A stretch of DNA of 64,000 bases from Ctena decussata. Lineage: Eukaryota; Mollusca; Bivalvia; Lucinida; Lucinidae. The position numbers were made by a program, and so were the translations under genes. The stretch lies in the NCBI GenBank assembly GCA_963989385.1, contig OZ022515.1:13300803-13364802 (forward strand), in the 5' to 3' direction. The notes under the pieces were generated by a model. It ran no database searches and was not told the origin of the DNA. It worked only from the letters and a program-made list of their open reading frames with translations. Shown piece after piece: positions 1 through 9,331 of the stretch. Position 1 is the stretch's first letter; each line of letters opens with the position of its first letter.

Positions 1-1050
1 ACATGCGGGCAGGGTAGCTCATATCAGTGTGCGCACGCTGATCTGGGTTTCACTGTCTGCGCATGTCTTTCGACACCTTTTCACGTGCCGCGCTTAAATA
101 ACATTTGGACGAGTTTTGGAAAACAGTGATTTACCTACGAGGTTAACTAATTTTTTTTTATTGAGTTGTATCATAAGAACGACTGATAATGTCAGGCAGT
201 AATTGCTGACGAAAAGGAATTTCTTTGGGCTGAGTATTCGAATTTCGAGTTGTGGTGGATTATTTGAGCCTCATGGGATGATGCCTTGGGCCAAGTATGG
301 GTGCGATGAATGGTCTCAGCTAGGGCATCTGTGTCGGCTGTTCTGAGTCCTCGCGCTGCACATTATGGATGAAGATTCTAGAAATGGGATGAAAGCAGCG
401 AATACCCACACTGATTTTCGCAGCTCGTCTTGTCCCCTGTTCTTTCTCACGCGACTCGCCTCATGCGGCTCCATAGGAAATTAGCCACCTAAAATATTTG
501 CCCTAATGTGCTTAAGTTAAACCATCGGTTTTCCACTTGTCCCAAGTGGAAAATTGATGGTTTTTAGGCGCCCCGTTGTTTAGGCACATTGAGTACGTTG
601 ATTTTATTTTCGTTCGCGGAACTGTTTTTTTTTTTCTTTTTTTTTTTTTTTCTAAGTTCCGACTTTGCTTGGTAGCTACACTACATAACCGTATACTATT
701 CTGTTTACGTATGCAAATGAAATACATGTAGGTGTAGTGTATTGCTATTGGATGTTTGGATCATATACAATAGCTCTATTGGCTATTTACTTAGCGCGCC
801 GGCCACGGATAATTTATCAGTAGTTTCACGGGATAAGGTGCCTTGTTTATGCAGCCAACGTACCTGATGAAGTTTTTTGTTTGCCAATTTCAAGAATTCT
901 TGGGCTGTTTATGTGGACACCGATGTCCATGGTCAAACTTTAAAGTGTTGTTGTCTCTTCGCTGCCCCACATATTGAACGGGCACCTTATCCCGTGATCC
1001 GGCTGAGAAAAGCGATGACTTCAGCTACTTGGGCACTGTCTTAATAGAGA
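1..1050. other. Non-coding start of window with small inverted repeats
   Basis: I see no gene here. A hairpin lies at about 520-565, where TAAACCATC and GATGGTTTT flank a core TCCACTTGTCCCAAGTGGA. A poly-T tract lies at about 627-652. Short 17-base inverted termini (TCACGGGATAAGGTGCC) at about 825-841 and 980-996 bound a likely MITE of about 170 bp. The open frame of 71 codons on the minus strand at 512-727 runs through the homopolymer and is not credible. Confidence 0.5.
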
Positions 1051-1056
1051 TCAAAA

Positions 1057-1392
1057 AGCGCGGTGGCTCAGTGGTTAGTGCACTTGACTCTGAAGCCAGA
1101 GGTCGTGGGTTCGAACCCCGCCCGAGGCGAAATCTTCCTATGTCCGAACGCGTTTTTCTAGCATCATTTGCAGGGATGATGCTAACAAGTGTGCCGTCCT
1201 TCGGATCGGGACGTTAACTGGAGGCCCCCTGTGCAGGGAGAGTCATCCCCTGTGCAGGTTAAAGATCCCTACTATAGCTACATGGCTATACGTAGGCTTT
1301 CATCCTGCAACACCGGAGTGTACATTTGTACACCGTCTGTGTCCCCTTCGGGGGTTAAGGCGTAAATGGAAGAAAGAGAAAGAAAGAAAGAT
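1057..1392 (+). mobile_element. tRNA-derived SINE
   Basis: The first 75 bases fold like a tRNA: an A-box-like GGTGGCTCAGTGGTTAGTGC and a B-box GGTTCGAACCC sit at the right spacing. An unrelated body of about 250 bp follows, and the element ends in a GAAA-rich tail. AGATCA flanks both sides (about 1048-1053 and 1388-1394), consistent with a target-site duplication. The body after the tRNA part and the tail argue against a functional tRNA gene. Confidence 0.75.
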
Positions 1393-1399
1393 CAGCTGT

Positions 1400-1930
1400 G
1401 GAGAGAATGTGTCACGAGCACAAAGCGAGTGACGCATACTCTGTACAACTGGCTGGAGGGTAATGGTTTGCTTTAGTTTACACACAGTCTGAGTCAATAA
1501 AATGAGCTGGTGATTTTAATTTAATTGAGATATATGTGCATTGTTATTCGACGATTTATTTTGGCATGTTATGATCGATTTGTGAGGTGAAATTTCCCAT
1601 TTATTACAGAGACGCTTTAGTGTGGCCACCTACTCCACCTAGTGACGATCCAGTGTGTCCATCCGCCCACTCTCCTAGTGACGATCCAGTGTGTCGCCCC
1701 CTCCCCCCCCCCCCCCCCCCCGCCGTATTTTTTTTCTTTGCGCATGTTACCTGCTGTCATTTATGATAATTGAATAAATTCCTATCCCCATCCCCTTTGC
1801 TCTTCAGTGTATCATTTTTTTATTTTATTTTTTTTTTTGCAATAGCCGTTAAAATTAAAATCTTTATAATTAAATACAAATATACCCCTCTTTTGTGCTA
1901 TGGAAGATACTTGTAGAAATATTATAGAAT
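1400..1930. other. Intergenic, low-complexity tracts
   Basis: No gene is seen. The stretch holds a short duplicated motif (CTAGTGACGATCCAGTGTGT at about 1640 and 1674) and a poly-C tract at about 1698-1721. Confidence 0.4.
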
Positions 1931-2282
1931 AATCTCATCGGAAGCGTGGCGTCGACATGTCCCTGTGCCAATGTTGATTCGACGTCACGGCGCCGAATTA
2001 GCCCTGCTACAGTGGTATTTCGAAACTACGTTCCCGATGAGATTTGTCTTACATAGTTTGCTTCTCGATTACAACTTTGCTTCCAAATTTACATGGCAAC
2101 TAGTCTTGTGTTTTCATATGTTTTTGCTTTCATTAATTTGTTTCTTTTGTTTTTGTCACTCCACCTTTTTTCTGTATATACTGTTTACTTTCCAGTCTTG
2201 TCAGGTGATCTGCGCAGATGGTGTCGGTGTGATGCAGATCCGGTGCAGTTAACCTGGACTGAAGATCTTATTATGATGCCGA

Positions 2283-2541
2283 ATGGATAACGGACTGCAA
2301 CAATGGCGTATTTGCATTGGTCTGTTTCACAGCGGTGGCATCATATATCGCTCTAGTTGTAGAATTAAGTTACCAGTCGACTTTTTACTTGGTCCTATAA
2401 TCGAGTTGTTGAAGATACTTTCAGAGTTATGTCGTTTTTTATCATCTATTCCTAATGATTGGCTAATTAATATAAATGTCATATTGATTTTAGGTTTACT
2501 TTTATTACAAGCTGGTGATATTGAACGTAACCCGGGACCAG
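2283..2541 (+). pseudogene. 5' ORF fragment of a non-LTR retrotransposon carrying a 2A-like peptide
   Basis: An open frame from ATG 2283 runs about 86 codons and ends in LLLLQAGDIERNPGP, which fits the 2A ribosome-skipping consensus D(V/I)ExNPGP. A hydrophobic stretch (residues about 63-77) precedes it. 2A-like sequences near the start of ORFs are known in CR1/L2/Rex1-type non-LTR retrotransposons of molluscs and other animals. The frame is cut right after the motif by an inverted-repeat-bounded block beginning at 2542, and it is in frame with sequence resuming at 21417. No endonuclease or reverse transcriptase follows on the far side, so this copy is dead or internally deleted. The exact 5' limit of the element is not visible. 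Confidence 0.7.
2539..2541. repeat. Left 3-bp flank (CAG) of element C
   Basis: CAG occurs on both sides of the inverted termini (partner 21414-21416). Three bases alone is weak, but the restored frame continuity supports this boundary. Confidence 0.5.
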
Positions 2542-3149
2542 GACCCGGTTGTATCAAACTTTAATGACAAATTAAACCGTCATTAAACAGCCATTAAATT
2601 ATGCGTTATTAAATTCGGTTGTATGAAACTTTTAATGACGCGACTTCGTCATTATCTCTTCATTAACTTAATGATGGTCCGGGGGTATCTTTAAACCGTC
2701 ATTAAGCAATTCAAGATGGCCGCCATCGTCCGATTCGACCTCGATATTTTGAAAAAGCGACCGTTTTAAAGACAACATGGTCGATGTAGAATGCGAAGGA
2801 GATGGAAAGTCGTGAAAAGAAACCAGATACCTCGATCTGCAATCGTTTCCATGCAGAGCAAGAAATTAAAGCCATTCAAATGTCATACAGCAGTTGTTAG
2901 TTATCCAAAGCTTGGTACATTTTCCTTTAAAAACTTGCTTCTTTCCCGTTGGCATCGTAAAAATAGGTAAACATCATTGAAGTCCTATTTGTTTTGGAAT
3001 GTATCGACCAGCTGCTCACGACATGATGACGTCATAAGACAACAGGCAGCACACAATCAATATCTAAGGACTTTTGATAGAACTTATGACCCGATTTGAC
3101 TTGATGACCAATAAACTCTATTGAACTAAACTTTCTAACTTCTAAGGTT

Positions 3150-4650
3150 GTTGGATTTCCGGGAGCCTACACACCGGGCTATCGACGTTGAATAAACGTT
3201 GATTAAATACTGATTCAACGTTGTGTGCCTGCAGGGTAGGCTATGATTTGATTGATTTGATGCTGAACGTCCACGGTAAACAGCTATGGTCATGTCGAGA
3301 CGGTCAGTTACCTAACCCACAGGCTTTTGACGCTCAGTCAATACAAAACCATCCATAGCCAAATGGTGAACTGTTATTAAGCTTCAGAGGCTGTGGTATT
3401 GGTTCCATTGATGCAATGTCAATGTCAGGTGTGCCTAACCACACTATTCCTGGGCAGGCTTAGACCTCCTAAGCGGTTAATCTGTACTAAGTGAACATAC
3501 TTTCGCAAGTAAATGACAACTGTCCTTCATGAATCAGCGGAAGGAGAAACGAAAGTTTGTGGCCAGATCGGGTTTCGAACCCAGGACCTCTAACTTATGA
3601 GTCAGTTGCCCTACCGATTGCGCTACGCGGCCCGGCGGGTAGGCTGTGAACCCCTTCGTATGCATGACGTGCATATTCCATATTCTAGGCGCCTATACAT
3701 CGGACCTACAGCATTAAAATCACATTGTGTGCCTGCTACGTAGCCATGTGTATGCATGACATCCTATTTCGGATGCCTACACGTCCATGATACAACGTTG
3801 AATGAACGTTGTGTGCCTGCAGGTAATGCAACATTTGTAAGTTAAATCCGCATTCTTGGAGTCTACACAACTGAGTACATTGAATCAACGTTATGTGCCT
3901 ACAAGGTATGCACCCCTTTATATGCATGGCATCCCCATTCTAGGAGCCTACACATCGGGCACACAACGTTGAATCAACGTTGTGTGCCTGCAGGAAATGT
4001 ATCATTTGTAAGTTATCCGCATTCTTGGAGTCTACACAACTGAGTACATTGAATCAACGTTATGTGCCTACAAGGTATGCACCCCTTCATATGCATGGCG
4101 ACCCCATTCTAGGATCCTACACATCGGGCACACAACGTTGAATCAATATTGTGTGCCTGCAGGAAATGTATCATTTGTAAGTTATCCGCATTCTTGGAGT
4201 GTACACAACTGAGTACATTGAATCAACGTTATGTGCCTACAAGGTATGCACCCCTTCATATGCATGGCACCCCCATTCTAGGATCCTACACATCGGGCAC
4301 ACAACGTTGAATCAATATTGTGTGCCTGCAGGGTATGTATCTCTTTGTATGCATGGCACTTTCAGTATGGGAGCCTACATATCGGGCACACACAGTTGAT
4401 TAAACGGTGTGTGCCAAGAGGATATGTACCCCCTTTTAATGCCTTTGGGAGCTTACGTCTCGGATACACATCGTTGAACCAGCGTTGTGTTCCTATTTGT
4501 ATGCATGATATTCCCATTTTGGGAGCCTAAACATCCGTCTTATAACGCCAGCAATGTATGTACCCCTTTCTATGCATGACATTCCCATTCTTGGAGCCTA
4601 CATATTGGGCTCACAACGTTCGATCAACGCTGAATCAACGTTGATAAACT
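3150..4650. repeat. Tandem array of ~170-bp units built on AACGTT palindromes
   Basis: Units recur at about 3961, 4131 and 4301 (period near 170 bp), with diverged units on both sides. Each carries the palindrome CACAACGTTGAATCAACGTT followed by GTGTGCCTGCAGG. The same termini (GGGCACA...TGTGCCTGC) appear in dispersed MITEs elsewhere in the window. The small open frames here run across repeat units and are not genes. Confidence 0.8.
3490..3635 (-). mobile_element. SINE with tRNA-Met-like head
   Basis: Read on the minus strand from 3635, the sequence gives GCCGCGTAGCGCAATCGG (A box), an anticodon-like CAT loop and a B box GGTTCGAAACC. The following body is shared with the plus-strand copy at 47202-47335, which shows a common SINE family. 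Confidence 0.7.
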
Positions 4651-4654
4651 TTAT

Positions 4655-5150
4655 TAGGCCCCCTTGACGATAGTCAGGGGGCATTATGTTTTGCCCCTGT
4701 CTGTTTGGTCCGTCCGTCTGTCTTGCGCTCACGCATAAAATGTTTGTATAATCGACTCCTCCCAGAGTTTTCAAGCAATCCATTTGAAACTTTGCAGAGA
4801 TGTTAAAAGCATATTGAAAATGTACATGTGAGGTTATTGGGATTAAAAAAATAAGGTTTACAAACTTACGGCGTTTTCGACTTAGACAATTTTGAGGTTA
4901 GGCTTAAATATCGGGTAGCAACTTTGTGTAATCAACCGCTCCCCCAGTTTTCAGCCAACAAATTTGAAACGATGCACTGATCTTACAAGCAAATTGCGAT
5001 GAAGATGTGCATGTGATTTTTTGCAGACGAAAAAATAATTCTTGACAAATAACGGCCATGATTTTCGACTCGGACATTTTTAAATTAGTCTTCAATATAG
5101 GGTAGCAAGTTTGTGGATTCAGCTACAGTTTTCAAGATTTCCAGATTCTA
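4655..5150. repeat. Dispersed repeat with two diverged copies of one unit
   Basis: Two related stretches (about 4740-4830 and 4920-5010) share the frame CGACTCC/CGCTCCC, AGTTTTCA and TTTGAAAC. No gene is seen. It resembles a common molluscan interspersed repeat, but I cannot assign a family. Confidence 0.4.
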
Positions 5151-5156
5151 AAAAAT

Positions 5157-6125
5157 AACAAGAGGGCCATGAGGCCCTGAATCGCTCACCTGAACAATTG
5201 GCAAGGTGGCTTATACTTATCATGTCTGAAATTGTCAAAATATGAGTTTTGGGTCAAAAGTCAAAGAATGACCATGACCACTTGTACTCATAAATCTTCA
5301 TGTACTCATTACACAACCATATATACCATATATACCATTTTTAGGCCAAAATCTCCAAAACTTTCCATGAAATCTTATGTTCTAGCATTTTCCCATATTT
5401 GACCATGCCGCAAAAAAGGTCAAGGTAAACCCAAGGTCACCATTTGAACAGTCTTGGTGGTCCTCTAGTACTCCATGCTATTTACCAAGTTTCAGGGCCA
5501 TAGGTGTATTGGTTCTGGGGAAGAAAAATATTAAAGATTTATCCCGTAAGCGGTAATGGCGGCCAAGTTGGTCATGTGACCTGGACCGTTTGAACAAATT
5601 TTCATTCAATCAACCCCTGGAGGCTCTATGTGTTCACAATTGGCCCTTTGGCTTTTGAGGAAATGGTTGAAAATGTCAAAATATGAGCAATCTGGATCAA
5701 AGGTAAAAAAATGACCTTGACCTCTAAGTCTTGTACTCATAATTCTTCATGAACTCATTAAGACAACTGTATATACCAATTTTTTAGGTCAAAATCTTCA
5801 AAACTTTCCATGAAATCTTATGTTCTACCATTTTCCCATATTTGACCTTGCTGCAAAAGGTCAAGGTCAACACAAGATCATAATTTGAACAATCTTGATA
5901 GTACTCAAGTACCCAGTGCTACTTACAAAGTCTCAAGGCCATCGGTCAATTGGTTCTGGAGATGAAGATTTTTAAAGGTATTTACCATATATGGGCATGG
6001 CGGCCATGTTGGTCATGTGACCTGGACCGTTAGAAAATATTTTCATTCCATCAGCCCCTCGAGGCTCTATATGAAATTTGGTTTCAATTGGCACAGTGGT
6101 TTTAGAGCTGTACCATTTACAGTGT
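5157..6125 (+). repeat. Left part of a common molluscan-type interspersed repeat, two ~470-bp tandem units
   Basis: It starts with AACAAGAGGGCCATGAGGCC and TGAATCGCTCACCTG. Two tandem units (about 5230-5650 and 5660-6115) share GTCAAAATATGAG, CAAAACTTTCCATGAAATC, GGTCAAGGT and GTCATGTGACCTGGACCGTT. The repeat is interrupted by the fold-back element at 6126; its right remnant is 14861-15090. Confidence 0.6.
6121..6125. repeat. Target-site duplication AGTGT, left
   Basis: It is identical to 14856-14860 and sits just outside the inverted termini of element D. Confidence 0.65.
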
Positions 6126-6744
6126 CACGCCTGGTAAACTATCACAGGTACCTCCGCGGAGGTACCGATAAAATGTTGTGACAGGCATCCGGGGCTACCT
6201 GTGACGGACCAAAAATAAGCAAAAAAAGGTAGATATTCGTCTTTTTTGATAAAATACATTATAACCAGGGGGGTTTATTGAAAATCAAAGAATGCTATTC
6301 GACCCTTATATACTTTAAGTTTTGTCACACAGTATATCCCCGGGAACTTTACATATATACAGAAGATATGACTTTTGAAGTGGCTTTAAGGTCAGGCGAA
6401 AGTACTCAAAACAAGAACAAATCGGTTGTTTTAGGTCCTAAATGCACTTTTCTTGCATAAGAATCTATTGATCTGGATACACTGACGTAAAGTAAACCTC
6501 CTTGCCCAAATATAAATGCTGATAAACTCCAAATAAGGCTGGATCGGTAAAAAAAAACAACTGGAGGTGCCTGTGACGGAATGGAGGTGCCTGTGATGTA
6601 AGAAAATATAGCGAAAATCTGAAGATTTATAGCGGTTGCAAATACTGATATTCTTCATCTCTAGACCACTGCCTTGAAAGAATCGTTCATTCAACGTCGC
6701 AATTTAATCTATCATAATGCGAATATCAAGCATAGTTTTGTTAA

Positions 6745-7195
6745 AATGACAGACAATGATCATGAACGTATACAATCAGATTCTACATCCTGCTCTCAAA
6801 ACCAAGCTGGAAGTAAGTATACGTTGACAATAGTTCATAAAAGACACGCATGGTAAACCGAATAAAGAGCTCTTTCCCAGACAGGTGGAAATTCACCTAC
6901 CCCAAATGAAAACAACGCTAACTTCTGTTTTACATATTTTATATTTTAAATAGTAACCAGAAAGAAAAGTGGGCAGCTGTATAGAACCTTACTGCCAGAA
7001 GACTACAGACAAGCGGACATAAGAACACATAACATTGATGCTTCACAACAGAAATCCAAAATCCAAAGCAGATCATCTCAAAGAGTTATTGTCCGTTTAG
7101 TTTCCGTATCTGTTAGTCAAACATTGACGAGTTGTACGTGGCCGTTGAAAATTTACTGCCTAGTCAGTGTTAGAATAATTATGAAATGCGCTTAA
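6745..7195 (+). CDS. Possible two-exon reading frame unique to the left arm of element D
   Basis: Exon 1 would be 6745-6812 (starts MTDNDHERIQSDSTSC) with donor GTAAGTAT. The intron ends in TTTTAAATAG at 6953, and exon 2 (6954-7195) continues in phase for about 80 codons to TAA. The first ~45 codons of exon 2 (beginning TRKKSGQLYRTLLPEDYRQA) are charged and look coding; the rest overlaps the inverted-repeat arm. I do not recognise the protein. It could be a transposase remnant, a captured host exon, or chance. Loss of this segment from the other arm makes it stand out. Confidence 0.3.
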
Positions 7196-7238
7196 ATAAG
7201 AGGCAGCGTTTTTGTGAATGGTGATGACTGCCTGTTAG

Positions 7239-7839
7239 TGTTATGAATATGGTGTTTAAGTTGGTGTAAATATTTTCTTTTACCATGATTTTGCAGTTTT
7301 TAGATGTTTACTAGGTTTGAAATAAACAAGTTGTTTACACTGTACTTTAGAACATTCTGGAATAACTATTTTTAGTACTGAGAAAATATTAGACCTTTCT
7401 GTCGTAAACATTAAGAATCTTCTGGTATGAAATTATGTCAGAATTGAGTACTTTTTGGTAAGATCTATTTTTGGTTAGTTCCGGAATGTTCCTAGATATT
7501 ATATAAAGAGGACAGATTTTCATTTAGATCATCTTTGTATGAAAACTTTCACCAGTCTATAGTAAAATAAGTTATACTGGAATTTAAATATATTGGATTT
7601 GGAAATATTCATGTGCTCATACATACTTTATCTTCTGGGATCAGAAATTATTAAAGGACTTGTGTTTTAAATTCTGAGGGACATTCAGACTAAAATAAGG
7701 TATCGTTAATTACATATTCTCTTGATCAATTAATGACTGTTTTATTTTGATGTACAAGTAAATAAATTTTGTTAAGTTTAAAAACAGGCTTGTTGCTGGT
7801 TTACTTCCATCTTTTTGTTACCTCCGCCAGGTCGTAACA
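7239..7839 (+). repeat. 5' LTR of the Gmr1-like element
   Basis: It is 601 bp, begins TGTTATGAATATGG and ends GGTCGTAACA, so the ends form the short inverted repeat TGTTA/TAACA. It is nearly identical to 12917-13517; I saw one substitution (GTCGTAAAC here, GTTGTAAAC there, near 7402). An ATATAAAGAGG box at about 7500 could serve as the promoter TATA element. Confidence 0.92.
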
Positions 7840-7840
7840 A

Positions 7841-7862
7841 ATTGGGGGCTCGAGTCCGGGAT
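7841..7862 (+). promoter_or_regulatory. Primer-binding site, tRNA-Pro-like
   Basis: The sequence after the 5' LTR reads TGGGGGCTCGAGTCCGGGAT (starting 7843). The usual tRNA-Pro primer site of retroelements is TGGGGGCTCGTCCGGGAT; here an extra AG follows CTCG. The match on both sides of this insertion is perfect, so tRNA-Pro or a close variant is the likely primer. Confidence 0.6.
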
Positions 7863-7957
7863 TGAAATTTCTAGTGCATCAAATAATTCTGAATTAAAAG
7901 AAAAAAAAGAAAAGCTTTCACTGTTATTCAAACAAGTAAAGCCAGCAAAAAGCAACC

Positions 7958-9157
7958 ATGTCTTTTGATCTCAATGAATTCATTGCTGCGCCTTCTCAGG
8001 AGCTGTTGAACTTGGCCAAAAAGACAGACTTATTGGATATTGCAGCACATTATGAATTATCTTCAGTCAAAAGGTCTATGTTAAAACATGAAATTAAGAA
8101 TATTTTGATTCAGTTCTTTGTTGATGAAGAAATTTTTGATTCCTCTGCAACCTCTCACATTCTTGTCACTCAGACAGATTTGCAGATGAGAGAATTAGAA
8201 ATTCAGAGACAACTTGAAATAGAAAAATTAAGGTTAGAGCATGAGGAAAGAATTAGGCTTGAAACATTAGAAAGAGAAGAAAGGTTGCAGAGGCAAAAAT
8301 TAGAGCAAGAAAAAGAAAGACTAGAACATGAAAAACTGAAGTTAGAAAAGGAGGAACGAGTTGAAATAGAAAAAGAGAAATTAAAATTTGAAAAAGAAGA
8401 AAAAGAAAGAGAAAGACAATTTCAGATTAGAATGAAAGAAATGGAAATGCAAGAAAAGACCACATCAAAGTCTTTGCCTTTGGACTCTAAAAAAGTTTTT
8501 GATGTTACAAAACACATCAGACTCGTTCCTCCATTTCAAGAAAAAGAAGTTGATAAATATTTTCTTCACTTTGAAAAAGTAGCTGAAAATTTGAAATGGC
8601 CAAAAGAGCATTGGACTTTGCTTCTTCAGAGCGTTGTGATCGGCAAGGCTCGCGAAATTTATACTCAACTTTCTCTTGAGCAGAGCTCAGATTATGACAA
8701 AGTAAAAGAAGTTATTCTTAAGGCTTATGAGTTGGTCCCTGAGGCTTACAGGCAGAAATTTAGGAACTGTAGAAAAGAAAATGACAAAACTTATGTTGAA
8801 TTTGCTAGGACAAAAGAGCAGTTATTTGATAGGTGGAGCTCATCAAAGAAAGTGGGCTCTGATCATGGTAAACTTAGACAGCTCATGCTTGTTGAAGAGT
8901 TTAAAAGGTGCATTAATTCTGACATTAAATCATTTTTAGATGAAAAGGAAGTCGAAACTTTAGAGGCAGCAGCTCGTTTGGCTGATGATTATGCTTTAAC
9001 TCATAAGACTTCTTTTGTGCACAAGCCTTTTCCTAAAAAGACCTTTTTCCCTCAGTCAGGTCCAAAATTCAGTCCCAGTAATCCTTCTGGCAATTCCAGT
9101 CCCTCATATACTCCAAAACCAAAACCCCCTGGTAAAAACAAAGGTCAAAATCCCTGA
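7958..9157 (+). CDS. gag: Gag of the Gmr1-like element (399 codons to an in-frame TGA)
   Basis: The ATG at 7958 lies 119 bp after the 5' LTR. Residues about 75-165 form a long, highly charged coiled coil (Glu/Lys/Arg rich). Residues about 175-350 are a capsid with the pattern of SCAN domains: W..LL......GKA...Y..L, then VK..IL.AYELVPEAYRQKFR, then LRQLMLVEEF. The vertebrate SCAN domain is held to derive from a Gmr1-like capsid, which fits. The C-terminus is Pro/Lys rich. The frame stops at TGA 9155, but the same frame continues with a zinc knuckle, so the stop is either a mutation or a readthrough site. Confidence 0.85.
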   Translation: MSFDLNEFIAAPSQELLNLAKKTDLLDIAAHYELSSVKRSMLKHEIKNILIQFFVDEEIFDSSATSHILVTQTDLQMRELEIQRQLEIEKLRLEHEERIRLETLEREERLQRQKLEQEKERLEHEKLKLEKEERVEIEKEKLKFEKEEKERERQFQIRMKEMEMQEKTTSKSLPLDSKKVFDVTKHIRLVPPFQEKEVDKYFLHFEKVAENLKWPKEHWTLLLQSVVIGKAREIYTQLSLEQSSDYDKVKEVILKAYELVPEAYRQKFRNCRKENDKTYVEFARTKEQLFDRWSSSKKVGSDHGKLRQLMLVEEFKRCINSDIKSFLDEKEVETLEAAARLADDYALTHKTSFVHKPFPKKTFFPQSGPKFSPSNPSGNSSPSYTPKPKPPGKNKGQNP

Positions 9158-9331
9158 TCTCAGCCTATTTGTAATTATTGTAAGCAAACGGGACATATAA
9201 TTTCTGAATGCTTACTTTTAAAGAGGAAGAGAGAAAAACGAGGGTCCAAAACCCACAGGTCTTACCTCTTTACGGTCAATGCCACAGTCTTGTGTTCAGG
9301 ATCAAATTCCTATTCAGGCCAAAATTTATGA
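9158..9331 (+). CDS. Zinc knuckle (nucleocapsid) segment downstream of the gag stop
   Basis: In the gag frame right after TGA 9155 the sequence encodes CNYCKQTGHIISEC, a C-x2-C-x4-H-x4-C knuckle (about 9170-9211), followed by basic residues (KRKREKRGSK). The frame ends at TGA 9329. The pol frame, offset by +1, is open from 9222, leaving a window of about 110 nt for a frameshift. Confidence 0.75.
   Translation, partial: SQPICNYCKQTGHIISECLLLKRKREKRGSKTHRSYLFTVNATVLCSGSNSYSGQNL

Noticed and set aside
1057..1131. A tRNA gene
   Set aside because: Boxes are good, but acceptor ends pair poorly and a SINE body, tail and target duplication follow. Same reasoning for 3560, 36117, 43478 and 47202.
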